Shown piece by piece: positions 49,570-61,867 of a stretch of DNA of 64,000 nt (within the stretch, counting starts at the first letter, position 1; every line of letters starts with the position of its first letter). The DNA is from Symbiodinium natans (Eukaryota > Sar > Dinophyceae > Suessiales > Symbiodiniaceae). Below the pieces are notes generated by a model, which was not told where the DNA came from, made no database searches, and saw nothing but the letters and a program-made list of their open reading frames with translations. The position numbers and the translations under genes were made by a program. The stretch lies in assembly GCA_905221605.1 (NCBI GenBank), contig CAJNDS010001502.1, positions 571,001 through 635,000 of the forward strand, read 5' to 3'.

Positions 49570-51970
49570 CACCACGCTGCATGACACTCCAGCCTTCCAG
49601 CCGAACTGCAGTGCCAGGTCCCCACCTCATGGCATTGTCTTGTCGAGCGGGCACCGTTTAGATTTGCGCTTGCAGTACCGAAGCGAGTGGCCATGAACCT
49701 TTGTGAATGTCCTTGCCTCCGGTGCCAAGCTACCCCAAGCAGAATGATCGTCTTCCAGCGCGAAGCATGGGGGGGTTTACGAACATAAGGGGATTCCCAA
49801 TATGGATCCCCAAATAGTCGGATCCCCTTCGAATAAGGACCCCAATAAGGTACCCCCACATTAAACCCTAAATGAACCCTAAACCCTAAAACCCTAAACG
49901 CTAAACGACAACCCTCAGCCTGCTTGCCCTGACCATCGCCAAGTGCCACTCAGCCCTGGACCAGTCGCCAGGCTGCAGGGCAGGCGACAGAAAGACAGTC
50001 TTAGGGTTTAGGGATTAGGGTTTGGTGTTTAGGGTTTAGGGTTTCGGGTTTAGGGCTGAGGGGACGTATCCATTAGAACTGTACTGTCTACTTCAGGAGC
50101 TTCTACAACAACATCCATGATACGTGTACCTATCTACATGTACAAAGCATGTTGTGGCCAGGGGCCAAGGGCCTTCGAACACTTCTGTTGGGCACTCTCC
50201 GCTGAGGGTTGACAGACCAATTTAAGTTCACAAACCTATCCGGATATCTGGTGTAACCAACCATATGTGAGCTTACGAAAATATGGGACACATAATATAT
50301 ACCGCAAATAGTAGGATTCCCGTATAATAAGGACACCAACAAAGTACCCTTGTTCGGAAACACCCATATCTCCTCATGGCCTAGGGCAGTAGGGGCTTAG
50401 ACGGGCACTTCCCAAAATAGGGGCACCCTTTTCCTTCCCAAAACAGAATAGACTCCCCTTAAAAGGGCCCCCAAAAAAGTTTCGGAAAAGCCCCTAAACC
50501 CTAAACGCTAAACCCTAAACCCTACACGCTAAACGCTAAACCCTAAACCCTAAACCCTAAACCCTATAAACCCTATAAACCCTTTCAACCCTATAAACCC
50601 TAAACCCTAAAGATAGATCCAGCCATGCGCGCCTCGCGCCGCCGACGCCGCATGGCTCGCCGCGTTCTCGCCCGGCGCCGGAGCTCAGACCACATTAGGG
50701 TTTAGGGTTTAGGGCTTAGGGCTTAGGGCTGAGGGCTTCAGGCTTAGGGTTTAGGGTTTAGGGTTTAGGGTTTAGGGTTTAGGGTTTAGGTTCTCTTTTG
50801 GCACCCGACAAGCCACAGCACAGCGGGGTTTGAAAGTAGGTCTGGGAACGCTCCAAGAAACCCCAAGGTCAGGCTTAGGCTCAGCCTGGGGGATATCGCC
50901 TGACGGCATTCAGAGTAGGAAATGTTACCGAATATGGCAGCCTCCCCTGTCCTCCCAGAACCACAATGAACAGAAGAGCAGCCCAATAACACGATAACAA
51001 CCCCTAAGGTCATTCCCAGTTCGGGGGGGCAAGGGAGGCAAAGTAGCTACAACATCCCGGCAAGGCTTGATGACGACCAGACCAGCATCACAAACACCAT
51101 CGTAGACCAAACTTCACACTCACCAAGCCTCACCTTTCCACGGCCTCGCGAATGGCCCAGCATGTTGACATGGCCACGAGCCATCGACGCGATCACGAGC
51201 CATTGAGCCCGTGCTGCACATCCCCCCGAAACCCCTACCCCACACAGTTCCGACCATAACCGGACCAAAACGAAAACCTTGCATCTCAGGAATTGGTCCC
51301 AAGGGGACGAAAGAGGCGGCCCAGCGCTGAGAGCGCCGTGGCTTCAAATGTTTGCCCCCCGGTAGGGCCTTGTCATGATAAGTCGAAATCAGTCAGGAGA
51401 CACCCAAGCCCCTCTCTGCCCACGGCCAAGCCCCAGTTGCACAAGTTCCCGCTCGACTCATCCATGCGATTCCGAATTACGAACTGCAGGAGCCTTTCGA
51501 GTTCTCGAAATACAAATTTCTGTTCATGCACCGTCGTGGTGTGGTCGGATGGGCGGGAGGTCAGTTGGGTTCTACTCTTGACCCGCCTGTAGCCCGGTGG
51601 ATTACAACACAGTATCTTCTCTCGCCAATCCTTCTGCAGCTGCACTAGCTGGACCCTGCTCTCTCTATGTCGACTTCCAAATGATCACTTGTCAAGCGCG
51701 TCAATTTCGAATTACGAAATACGAATTCATGCATGCACCGAATTGGGTGGAGGAGGCAGGAATGTCACGCCCCAGGGGGTTGATTACGTGACCCGGCGAC
51801 CATGGGCACCGCCTCCAGAGGTGTGGCGAGCACGGGCACGAGATGTCCAACATCTCCCGGTCCTCCTCGGGGCTCTTTGCGCTCTCTTCGAAACCTCCTG
51901 GCCCGCAGCTGACTCCGCAGCTTCCTCCGCCTGAGCTGGGCGGTTGATCGGCGCGTGCAAGGAGCCCCTC
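49570..51970. other. Repeat-rich, few supported exons
   Basis: GTTTACGAA-family copies at about 49770-49862, 50268-50372 and 50400-50490; CCCTAAA/TTTAGGG arrays at 49864-49905, 50001-50058, 50491-50610 and 50695-50790. Between the last two arrays lies a short arginine-rich open frame (MRASRRRRRMARRVLARRRS, 50624-50697). Two related segments with CGAATTACGAA occur at about 51470-51545 and 51700-51750. Confidence 0.6.
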
Positions 51971-51975
51971 CTGAC

Positions 51976-52976
51976 CTGCAGCTGACGCCGCAGCTCCGGT
52001 TCCAGGTATGCCTCAGCAGTGCTCTCGGGCTCACTGACCTCCAACTCTGAAGGCTCGTTCGGCTTTGCAGGAGCCTCCGGCTGCTGCAGCAACATGAGCA
52101 GAACTTCTTGAGGTGCATGTAGGCCGTCTCCAGAAGCGCAGCATCGGCACGGAGCATCTTGATCTCCTGCTGTGCCGCATCAAGCTGCAGCCGAAGGTCG
52201 ACATCCTGGAGCAGCGCGGCGGTGCTCCCTCCACCGGTTGCGTGTGCGGCCATGCGGCCACCTGAACACGAGGGGGGGGGGGGGGGCGCATCTGCTCCAA
52301 CGCCACCGGCCCTGGTGTCGAAGTGGCCGAGTCGATATACTTTTCCAAACTCCCGGCGAGCCCCGCGCCGAGCAGCCACATGCACCAACTCAGCATGCAG
52401 ACTCGTACGTCGCGAAGCAAAAGCTTTGAGCCACTTGAGCCATCACGGTTTAGGGTTTTAGGGTGAAGGGTTTAGGGCTTAGGGTTTTAGGGCCTAGGGT
52501 TTAGGGTTGTTTTCATGGCTGGTCAGTCTGAAATGAGAAGACCAACCCGTTGCATCTGCCGAGATGTAAGCTACAACAGTCGAAAAGGCGCAGAGATCTG
52601 AGGCGTCTGCTGGCACGTGGCGAAAAAACTCCTCCTCCTTTCGAGGAAGCTCTTGAGGGCTCCGGCTCTCAGACAAGCAATTATTCATGAGCCCAACAAG
52701 AGATACAGCGTTACTAGGCCTCTCCATTCTCGAACCAATTGAATTCGACGGTTTCGTGGCTCAGAATCACGTGATGATCCGGGCCTCCTCTTCCCTGAAT
52801 GCAAAGTCGAGACAGGAATCGACCTCATTGGCAGCTGTTCCAAGCACAATGCTGAGCGCATGAGCGAGAAGACTTTGTTGTCCAGCCAGCTGCGCACGAA
52901 GCATCAGGGCCCGGACCACGTCAGTGGTTTGCAACCCGGCCGCGGACAGAATCGGCAGGAAGGTTCCGTCCGCGTG
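51976..52976 (-). CDS. Multi-exon coiled-coil protein with repeat intron
   Basis: Minus-strand exons: 52976-52771 (GTFLPILSAAGLQTTDVVRA, LRAQLAGQQSLLAHALSIVL, REEEARII), 52728-52515 (MERPSNAVSLVGLMNNCLSE, RKEEEFFRHVPADASDLCAF), 52433-about 52108 (AELVHVAARRGARREFGKVY, proline run, then LQLDAAQQEIKMLRADAALL) and 52080-51976 (PEAPAKPNEPSELEVSEPES). The first junction joins in phase 2 and the second in phase 0. The second intron, 52434-52514, is GA-AG and consists mostly of telomere-like repeats. A coiled coil is predicted in exon 3, with an acidic disordered stretch in exon 4. The third junction is not resolved. A C run in exon 3 (52271-52286) could hide a frame error. No family recognised. Confidence 0.68.
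52447..52508. repeat. Degenerate TTTAGGG array (intronic)
   Basis: TTTAGGG, TTTTAGGG and GCTTAGGG units within GA-AG intron 52434-52514. Confidence 0.88.
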
Positions 52977-53541
52977 CTGCGTTCACATGGTGAGCAGTCC
53001 ATGATTGAGGTAGCTCTGACTACGGCATCAGGGAATTGCATGGCCATGCTCAGGCTGTCATCCGAAGGGTGCAACGACAGCCTCGACCGGCCTCCAGCAA
53101 TGATGCCAAGAGAGCCAGCTGGACGTAAGCAGAGCAGTCTGCGCAAACACCAGCAGGAACTTTTGAGGAGGTTGCCCTATGAGGCCATGGATCGTTTCAC
53201 TTCGTCCTACCCTCGTCTTCTGAAGCCCCAGCGTTCTCTGACTGTCGCCCACAAGGCCACCGAAGCCACTGCTGCGGGATGCAGCGGTCGGAAGAGATCT
53301 GACCAAGCCTGGCGCAAGAGGCTCCCTACTCCAAATGGCCATACACACTCTGGATGAAGCCCAGGAACTTTTTTTGAACCCTCCCTATGCAACTGCCCGG
53401 GAACTGAAACCACAAACCCGAAAGCATGATAACCATCCTGAGACCGTGGTGTTTCCCCACATGCACTGAACATCTGCAGGAAGGACGATGACCAACCAAC
53501 CTAGCACAGAAGCCTAAACCCTAAACCCTAAACCCTACAAG

Positions 53542-53645
53542 CCGCCGGAAGGCCCCGAAGGACAGAGCCAATCTCTCCAACCTCGCCGCACTCGTCCAGG
53601 AGCTCCGGGTGCAACTCCGCAATGGCTCCGAGCGCCTACTTGGAG
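53542..53645 (+). CDS. Single internal exon, coiled-coil-like
   Basis: Between a CCCTAAA array (acceptor CCCTACAAG|) and a GTTCATGGG-family repeat (donor GGAG|GTTCATGGG) the frame reads RRKAPKDRANLSNLAALVQE, then LRVQLRNGSERLLG. Heptad-like leucines suggest a coiled coil. Neighbouring exons were not found. The repeat that follows includes TACTAAC and TTGCAG, a good branch point and acceptor. Confidence 0.6.
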
Positions 53646-53675
53646 GTTCATGGGTACCTTACTAACCAATTGCAG
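53637..53675. repeat. Truncated GTTCATGGG-family copy
   Basis: TACTTGGAGGTTCATGGGTA, then CCTTACTAACCAATTGCAG, then a TTTAGGG array. Confidence 0.75.
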
Positions 53676-53893
53676 GGTTTAGGGTTTGGGGTTTGGGGAT
53701 TGGGGATTAGGGATTAGGGTTTAGGGTTTAGGGTTTAGGGTTTAGGGTTTAGGGTTTAGGGTGTAGGGTGTAGGGTTTAGGGTTTAGGGTTTAGGGTTTA
53801 GGGTTTAGGGTTTAGGGTTTAGGGTTTAGGGTTTAGGTTTAGGGTTTAGGGTTTAGGGTTTAGGGTTTAGGGTTTAGGGTTTAGGGTTTAGGG
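53674..53893. repeat. TTTAGGG array, about 30 units
   Basis: Mostly perfect, with GATTAGGG and GTGTAGGG variants. Confidence 0.97.
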
Positions 53894-54139
53894 TGTCTCA
53901 ATGAGTGGGCGCGCTGGTGCTGAAAGCACCCAGGCGCGCGCCCCGACTTGCATAAGCCCACCCCCGCTGGCGCTCCACCCTCGCCTTAACCTCTACGGGT
54001 TTAGGGTTCTTTTGAACTCTGATCGTGCTTTTGTTATTTTTCTCTTGTCTATTGGGTTGAAGCTCGGCATCGATGCAGATCAACCACCTTGAAGTTCGTA
54101 ACCCCTAGGCATTGCAAGGGAGATGTCTATCAGTCGAGG

Positions 54140-54800
54140 GCTGCTGGGAGAGCCAGGTTTGGGCTTGGGGTTGGCTGCCGCCTTCGCCCTCGGCGATGCT
54201 GCGTGCTGGGCGGGGATCTGGACAACTTGCTTGGAAGGGCGTGAAATTAGAGGTTTGGGCTTTTGCCATGCTGATGCTGCAACTTTTGTCATTTTTGTTT
54301 TTTCTAATGGTTGTTGAGGAGATCCTCCCTCCAGTGAGTCTTTCTCAAAAACCCGAAGGTTTGGGCTTGGGGCTGGCTGCCGCATTCGTTCTTGGTGATG
54401 CTGCGTCCTGGTTGGGGATCCTTCAGGTTCAGGCAAAAGGTCCGCAAGCAGGAGAGCCTCCCAGTCCCAGGCAGGGGGGCCTCCCAGACAAGGGGCCTGA
54501 CACCCTTCCAGTGAGTCTTTCTCAAAAACCCAAAGGTTTGGGCTTGGGGCTGGCTGCCGCATTCGCTCTTGATCATACTGCGTCCTGGTTGGGGATCTGG
54601 GTCCCTTGCTTGAAAGCCTGCTTTTCAGGTTCAGGCAAAAGGTTTCCGGCAAGCAGGAGATGCTAACAGTGCTAGGCAGGGGGCCTCCCAGGCAGGGAGC
54701 CGAGTCTTTCTCAAAAACCCGAAGGTTTGGGCTTGGGGCTGGCTGCGCATTCGCCCTTAGTGATGCTGCGTCCTGGTTGGGGATCTGAAGGGCCAGGGCC
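54140..54800 (+). repeat. Four copies of a roughly 90-bp module
   Basis: The block AAACCCGAAGGTTTGGGCTT, followed by GGGGCTGGCTGC and GATGCTGCGTCCTGGTTGGG, recurs at about 54145, 54345, 54525 and 54710. The + strand frames through them (GLGLAAAFALGDAASWLGI) stay open in three copies, so they could be repeated exons or only a tandem repeat. Confidence 0.8.
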
Positions 54801-54839
54801 AGGCACTCCCACAGCAGTAGGTTTGGGCTTGAAGCCCCT

Positions 54840-55090
54840 CAGGCGGGTCTCTCAGACAGGGGCCTCCCAGGCAGGGGTCCCAGGCAGGGGCCTCCCGGCC
54901 TCCCAGGCAGGGGCCTCAGGCAGGGGCTCTCAGGCACCTCCCAGGCAGGGGCCTCCCAGGCAGGGGGCTCCCAGGCAGGCCTCCCAGGCATGGGGTAGGG
55001 GCCTTCCAGGCAGGGCCTTTCAGCAGGGGCCTCCCAGGCAGGGGCCTCCCAGGCAGGGGCCTCCCAGGCAGGGGCCTCCCAGGCAAAAGG
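54840..55090 (+). repeat. Minisatellite, CCTCCCAGGCAGGGG unit
   Basis: About fifteen to sixteen copies of a 15-16-base unit with small variants. Translations give proline/glutamine/arginine-rich repeats that I do not call as protein. Confidence 0.93.
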
Positions 55091-55298
55091 TTGCGATGTT
55101 TTACCCGAAGGTTTGGGGTATCTCATTCTAGGGCGACCTGACGGGTTTCTCGCCAGCGACCTGCCGGGTCCACCGCGCAGCCCGCAGCTGCCTGCGGGAC
55201 TGGAGCTCCGTCGCCCGCCGGAGGGCTTCTGGCTCCGGAGCTACCTCGCCTGCCGGCTTCGGTGCGTTCGCCCTGCTCGACGGCCCCGGGCTCACTCA

Positions 55299-55427
55299 GT
55301 TTAGGGTTTAGGGTTTAGGGTTTAGGGTTTAGGGTTTAGGGTTTAGGGTTTAGGGTTTAGGGTTTAGGGTTTAGGGTTTAGGGTTTAGGGTTTAGGGTTT
55401 AGGGTTTAGGGTTTAGGGTTTAGGGGT
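55299..55427. repeat. TTTAGGG array, about 18 units
   Basis: Perfect units following an open + strand frame (GRPDGFLASDLPGPPRSPQL...) that may be an exon. Confidence 0.97.
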
Positions 55428-58266
55428 ACTTATTAACCACTTGTCACTGTACTTAGAACCCACTTATCAGCCCCTTAAGTGCCCTAATGTGGTTAGTACA
55501 GGTTTTTTCGCTCCTGCATAGCTGGCCGAACCGCAGGCAGGGTTGATTGATGGCACGACTCCACGTTCGAAAGAAGAAAATTGGTCCGTGAGACCCTATA
55601 GTGTTATGGTAATAAGTACCCTGAACCTGCAAGCAGATTCGAGGCGGGGAGCTGTAGTGAAGGGGTCTTCAGCATTAGGGATGGGTATATAACACCCCCA
55701 AACCCTACCTCTAAACCCTGCTTCGTTGGACCCCTGGCTCCCACCCTCCGCTTCCTTCAAGCCTCGTGGCCAGTAGTTGGAATGTACGTGTGTGTGTGTG
55801 TACACTTGCGCGGAAGGCACTCCTATCAGAAGCCAACTGGGCCTCCACCAAATACACAAACACTGAGACTCATCAAGAAACGAAAAAAACTCCTGTCCTG
55901 GCTCACACCACTTGGCATGTTTAGCATATGCCCTCCCACTTCAATCAAAGTCGAGCCCCACATCGACCCCGCAAAGAGCTTCTGCTCGCAGCACCTCAAC
56001 TCTGAACCCGCAAAACCCGGGACAATCATGGTCAAAAACCACTCCTCAAAAACCGCTCCTCAAAAACCACGCCGAGCCTCTGCAACTTGCTCTGGAGGCG
56101 GCCGACCGAGACGTCGACGCTGTGCCTTACCTCGAGACTTCGAGGCTCAAGGCAAACAGCACAACTCCTATGGGCGAACCGCATAGCATGTCCGCGAAGC
56201 TAGGAAAATCAAGGTGTGCCAAGCACTACTGCAGCCGCGCGTTGCAGGAAAAGCTCACGGCACGGGGGCGTTTGCCCCTCTGAAGTCGTAAGTCAGGTAC
56301 AGCAAGAAGAGGCAAGTTCTGGTAAGTATGAGTATGTACCAAAGACTTGCTCAACAGCCCGACTTCTATTCCCCGGAGGTTAACCTATCAAGTTAGGAAA
56401 TAATAAAAAAAACGTAGCTGTCATGGAGCGCACTTATTCATAATCTTTAGCGCCAAAGCTCCACGACTCTGTACGCATCCAACGTCGGGATCTCTGTGGT
56501 GGGCTAGGTTTGGATAGCTTAATGCTTAGGTAGGCCAGGAATCTACAAGGCAATGGACTTCAATCAAGGCAGCTAAACCCAAGAGAATATAATACAGATA
56601 TCTATACATATATGCATATCTAGATTGATGCGGAGAGAAAGACATGTACAACTCGCGATGCGTGACGAAGCTTGCCAAGAAAAGCACCAAAGCACCCTGG
56701 TCACATGATACAAAGCCCTCACCCTGGCCTCTTACAGATTAGGCTTGAGCAGCGGACTGGCTGTCGGCGACAGAGCACGCATGAGGAGCCTTCACCGTGC
56801 AGCAGGGGTTTCTTGTCGCTCAGTTCACGGCTCACGGCAACTACAACCCTAAACCCTAAACCCCAAACCCCAAACCCTAAACCCTAAACCCTAGCTTAAA
56901 GAATGTTGGGGGGCTGAAGGCTTACTATCCAGCTGCCTCAAGACCTTGTTGGCCGAGATCCGCGTCTCCTGGCCAAGGAAGCAACACCCATACCACCAGA
57001 CGACCACAACCCTAAACCCTCAACCTTAGACCCTAAACCCTAAACCCAAACAACCCCAAGTAAGGGGGCTCCTCTTCGCTGCGGCCCTCAGACTGCAGGA
57101 GCTTCGCAGTCAAGTCCTCTTCCAGGACACGGGAGTCGCTGCGAAAGCTGCTTTGGCAAGGTTGCTTTGGGAAACCTCCAAAGAAGCCAAGCAGAAAAAT
57201 CACCTAAAACCCTAAACCCTAAACCCTAAACCCCAAACCCCAAACAAACCCAAAACCCTAAACCCTAAACCCTAAACCCTAACCCTCACAGGATGCCTGC
57301 AGAGTTTGTATTCGCCGCGCAGGCCTGGAGCCTAGGAGCTCTCAGGATCTCTCAGGAGAGTTCTGGGGGTTTCCGAAAAATAGGGGTGCACTTTTTTAGG
57401 GGGGTCCGAACAGAAGGATTAGAGCACTTGGGGATGTAACCCGGGTACCCCTAGTAGGGGAAATGCCCCGTCTTGAACCTTGAAGACCTTGAGGCCTCCT
57501 CCCCCCCCCCCCCCCCCCCCCCGCGCGCGCGGCACCTTCCCCGCCTTCCCCGCGCACTCGCAACGCGCAGCCTGCCTGGACTCCCCCGACTGGCAACCCT
57601 CCGAAGTCCCTACCTGGAGGTTCATAAGTATGGCAGTTATACGTATAACCCCCATTTAGGATCCTTCATGAACCTCCAAGTAAAACCCTTCCGTGCCCAC
57701 CCTGCGCCCCGTCTGATCGCTCGGGCCGTAGCTCGAGGATGAAGAAGACCTCGGCGGGTCCTTGTGGTCCTGCAGCGGCCCTAACCCTTTTTGCGTCAGG
57801 ACTTGTGCAATGGCCCTAAACCCTAAACCCTAAACCCTAAGCCCTAAGCCCTAAGCCCTAATGCCCTAAACCCTTAACCGCTGCAGCGTGCAATCCACGC
57901 CTTCCGCCTCTCCCACTCGGCCAAGCGCGCTTCAAACCTGGCGGACTAGGGTACGCCGGGGAATGAGCGGGGAACCCTTCTTGGAGGTCCCTTTAAGGGG
58001 ATTCTATTCTACTTGGGGGTACAAGAAGGGTGTACCCCCTATGATGGGAAGTACCCACATCCGAAACCCTAAACCCTAAACCCTTTTGACCCCGCGAGCT
58101 CTGCCTAAACCCTAGACCCTAAACCCTAAACCCTAAACCCTAAACTCTAAACCCTAAACCCTAAACCCTCGAAGCGAGGCAGGGCCGCATCGACCGGAGC
58201 TTCGCATCGGGCACGAGGCCCAGGACGGCACCCAGCAGCCGGGCCTGAGCTTCAGCTTCAGGCTTG

Positions 58267-58365
58267 CGGTTTAGGGTTTAGGGTTTAGGGTTTAGGGTTT
58301 AGGGTTTAGGGTTTAGGGTTTAGGGTTTAGGGTTTAGGGTTTAGGGTTTAGGGTTTAGGGTTTCG
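58267..58365. repeat. TTTAGGG array
   Basis: About fourteen units, ending beside the long-loop copy of the GGGATGTTCCCCC hairpin. Confidence 0.96.
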
Positions 58366-58370
58366 GGATG

Positions 58371-58470
58371 GTTCCCCCCTTATACTAGCAGCCCTTAAGA
58401 AGGATAAGAGTACCACCTATGATAATCGCTACTAAGGACTGTTAGTATGAGGGGGAACATCCCAAGATAT
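58371..58470. repeat. Second copy of the GGGATGTTCCCCCTTATAC hairpin
   Basis: The arms match 43731-43797. The loop is about 33 bases longer but keeps CTACTAAGGACTGTT. Confidence 0.85.
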
Positions 58471-60811
58471 AGGGGTTTCTGAAATTAGGGGTACCTCATG
58501 GCTGGATGGGGGGGCCCTTAAAGGGAATCCTACGATTTGAATCCCCATATTGGCCCGCCGCTTCTTGCGGCCCTGTCTAAGCTTCAGGCCCACGGAAGTT
58601 GCAACATCGTGGTCTTTCTTGCCATGGTTCGAAGTCAGCTTCGGCAGGGTGCGACTAATGAACCTTGCCGAACCTTGCCCCGATCCCGCTCTGAACTTGC
58701 AAGCCTACTCTTTGCAAGGACACCGACCGCAGAACAAAAAACATCACCCCAACTAGTCGATGGCTCATGGTTGCATCCGGGATCTCAGGTGCCAGCGCCC
58801 CGCACTTGGGAGTTCGGATCTTCCGACGCCGTGTCTGATCCCCTGGGCGAAGCTTCACACCACCTCCATCCGCCTCCCCATACGCCCGTGCGACTGATGC
58901 CCATGCCTCTCTGTGTGTCTGCGTCTCTATGGGATGTGTAACACACACACACACAGACAGAGACAGACACAAACGCAGAGACATGTGCATGTGAAACAGC
59001 ATCTGGCCGCCACAGCACTGTTTGTCTACGCGCTGCGCAACATCGGAAGACATTGACATGGTCACCTGCTTCTGCCAAGCTGAAGAGGCTCCCCTTACTC
59101 ATGTTGCCCAGCAGCCTCAACCTAATTCGTGGCACAAACTCGTCAAACAAAACGAGTCCCACTCGCACAACGTGGCGAAGCTACGCCGTTTCAAAGCGAG
59201 CTTGGGCACGGAAACAGCGAGCATGTGCAGGAAAAGTGTGGCTAGAAATGGAGGCTAGCGGCTAGAATAAAGCCGCAAGCGGCTATTCAGGACAGTCGAA
59301 ACCTGTCTGCGGCCACGAGAACGGGCAGACGTGCTGCCACGAAAACCCAACTTAGCAACATCCTAAACTTGGCACCATACGTTTGTGGCAGGCCAGCCAC
59401 ATCCTCAGCGGCAAGATTTCCATAATCGACTCTTTGGGGATGGATTCCAGGCTTCCTGGAAGCGGCTGATCAGACATCTGCCAGAGAGTCGCAGGATGCT
59501 CGCAATACGCCTGAGTTCGCTCCTTTCTGCTACTGCCAGCTGATACCGACGACTACGAAATTGCTCTAAACTCTCACCACCGCGCCCTGCACATCCTGTG
59601 CTGCCAGGTTTCATCGTGCATGGGCACGCTTTCGATCAGCGCCAGGATGAAGAGGACCAGTTCCATTGCTTCGGCTTCTCCTGATCCTCCTCTCTGAGCC
59701 ACTGCTGCATCTGTTGGCGATCTTCTGGCCGGTTCTGCTGTGGCCTGCTGCATGCTGCGACTGTGAAACTTCCCGCCTAGCTTCCCCCAACTTCACCGAG
59801 CCCGCCTGGCACGGACCACAGGTGGTGGGGTCGGCGGCCGCGCTGGCTCTGTCCTGGGTGTCTCTGAGCCCCGCAATGCACACACAAACATCCGCAAAAT
59901 ACTGCGGAGGCCGAACTCTCACATATCATACAACAATACTTCGGCCATGCGAACTGTGGGCTGCTCATGTCTGTTCTGCATTTCTGCCGATGTTGCATGC
60001 AAGCTGGCTCAGGCACTTGCAGTTAGCACTTTTCGCGCGCTACAGGCGCGAGACCCCGTCTGATTGCACCGCTCAGCTGCAGCTGGAACCTGGTCACCCA
60101 AACATCAGCCAGGACACACCCACAAAAAGGAGGCCCCTCAGCCGGCCTCGACGCAAACTGCACCCCGAAGCCCTTCAGCCGGCCTGAATCTTGATTCAAG
60201 ATCTCATCATATCTCATCCCTCAGGCCCGCTGACTTGGTAGCGGTGGGCGGCTCAGCAGCCAGGCCAGGCCACCTCGCAAGAGGACTGTTTTGGGCTTAG
60301 GCGTCAGGGATGGTTGGGAATGTGGGGTGTCAACGTGACGAACACATTGAACACGTGGCAAGGGCATGGTTGGATCCGAGCTAGTGCTCAAGGCGCATGC
60401 GTCCAAGTGGCCGAAAACCGGCAGCAGGGCTGAAAGCGCAAACTGGGCCTGCTGATGCCGGAGGCATCAAACATACAACTTCAGAGCACTGGCAAAAAAT
60501 CTAACTCAATTATACTGAAAATCTATTTAAACACTATGGTTCATTTGAATTTCAACAATCCATGTCTTGCGTTGCTGGGCGGGCCTTGCTCCCTGTGCTC
60601 CATGAGTCAGGGCTGCCAAGGAAGACGCCTGCCCAAACACTGCCCAGGGCTTCTTCGGCAAGCCAAGGACGCACGCAGCTGTACAAAAAAAGCCCTCTTC
60701 AAGATGCAGAAAGGCACGAGGATGGCTGCTTGGCAATTGGGGGCTCGTGCGGGGTCCCTTCTAGAGTCTAGAGGTCCCTGTGCCAGGGATCCCCTTTGAA
60801 CCCGAAACATC

Positions 60812-60860
60812 CTAAACCCTAACCCTAAACCCTAAACCCTAAACCCTAAACCCTAAACCG
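60812..60860. repeat. CCCTAAA array
   Basis: Six to seven units. Confidence 0.94.
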
Positions 60861-60942
60861 CAAGGCCAGAACTGCCGCCTCGCCGGCGCCCATCTTCCAA
60901 CAGCACGGGCCCGAAGAACATCCAAAGCACCTGTGGGGTATG

Positions 60943-61052
60943 TCTTACTTCTCCAATCACCAAGGGGAAAAAAGGGGTAAACTTCACTATTCCTACTGTC
61001 TTACTTCTCCAATCACCAAGGGGGAAAAAAGGGGTAAACTTTAAGATTCCTA
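60943..61052 (+). repeat. Tandem duplication of a 57-bp unit
   Basis: GTCTTACTTCTCCAATCACC, then AAGGGGAAAAAAGGGGTAAA, occurs twice in a row with one extra G in the second copy. Confidence 0.9.
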
Positions 61053-61137
61053 GTAAATAAGGAAACCGAAAAGGTTGAAGTTCAACTAACGGCGAAGTAA
61101 GATATAGGCCCTTATTCTCTTTTTTAGAGGCTACTCC

Positions 61138-61248
61138 CACTTGGAGGTTCATGGGTAGGTATAAGTAGGGCTATCAGGATGGTAGCTTTGCTTGTAACCA
61201 CACTTAGGACACTTCTAACCCTACTTAGAACTACCCATGAACCTCCAA
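61138..61248. repeat. Full-length GTTCATGGG-family inverted repeat
   Basis: Arms ACTTGGAGGTTCATGGGTAG and CTACCCATGAACCTCCAAG are perfectly complementary around a roughly 70-base interior with GTAACCACACTTAGGACACT. Confidence 0.9.
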
Positions 61249-61860
61249 GCAGGGGGCACAGGGAAAAAACGAAAATTTTGGGTTTAAAGTTCAGGGCACG
61301 GCCACATGGGACGACTGACATGTGTCCGAGAGTCCAATATTTGTATATTTTGAAGTTTTGTGTTTTTTGGGAGCGGATGGCTCTTCGCTTTTGAGGTATT
61401 TGGTCATCTTGCCTCTCGCAAATCCGGCGTGGAATCCTAGCTAGGGTGGTTGGTTTGCTGGGGGATCTCGGGGTTCTTGGCACCGCCTGGTGCCCGACCG
61501 CCTTCTTTTCACAGCAAGTCCGAAGCCTCCAGAAAGTTACGGCCATGCTGCCCTAAACCCTAAACCCTAAACCCTAAACCCTAAACCCTAAACCCTAAAC
61601 TCAGGGCCATGCCATGAAGTCCAGGCTGGACACGTGGGCAGTCAGACTACCTCACAGTTGTTCCTACTTGGAGGTTCATCGTACTTCTTAACCAATTATA
61701 AGGGTTTAGGGTTGAGGGTTTGGGGGTTAGGGCTTAGGGTTTAGGGTTTAACTGTACCTATAACCCACCTATACGCCCCTTAGGCTAATATGGTTGTAAT
61801 TGGGGCATATATGATTCGGGTGCGGGCTGCCCCCCCCCGCCCTGTGGTGTGGTTGTGGGT
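61249..61860. other. No supported gene; arrays and a partial repeat
   Basis: Holds a CCCTAAA array (61550-61600) and a partial GTTCAT-family copy at 61664-61704 that leads into TTTAGGG units. Confidence 0.5.
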
Positions 61861-61867
61861 TGATTTT

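Larger units (their letters stand above)
55428..60810. other. Repeat-rich stretch without assembled genes
   Basis: Arrays at 56844-56893, 57008-57050, 57204-57284, 57813-57875, 58060-58170 and 58267-58365. GTTTACGAAA-family copies at about 57368-57470, 57975-58063 and 58478-58560. A GTTCAT-family pair at 57608-57680, a C tract at 57499-57521 and a (CA)n patch at 58940-58955. ORFs such as + 59666-60187 show no recognisable domain. Confidence 0.55.

Noticed and set aside
52425-52450. Tandem spliced-leader relics (TGGCTCAAGTGGCTCAAAG, minus strand)
   Set aside because: The bases fit better as an intron end and the start of a coding exon in phase with its neighbours; only 9-10 bases match the leader.
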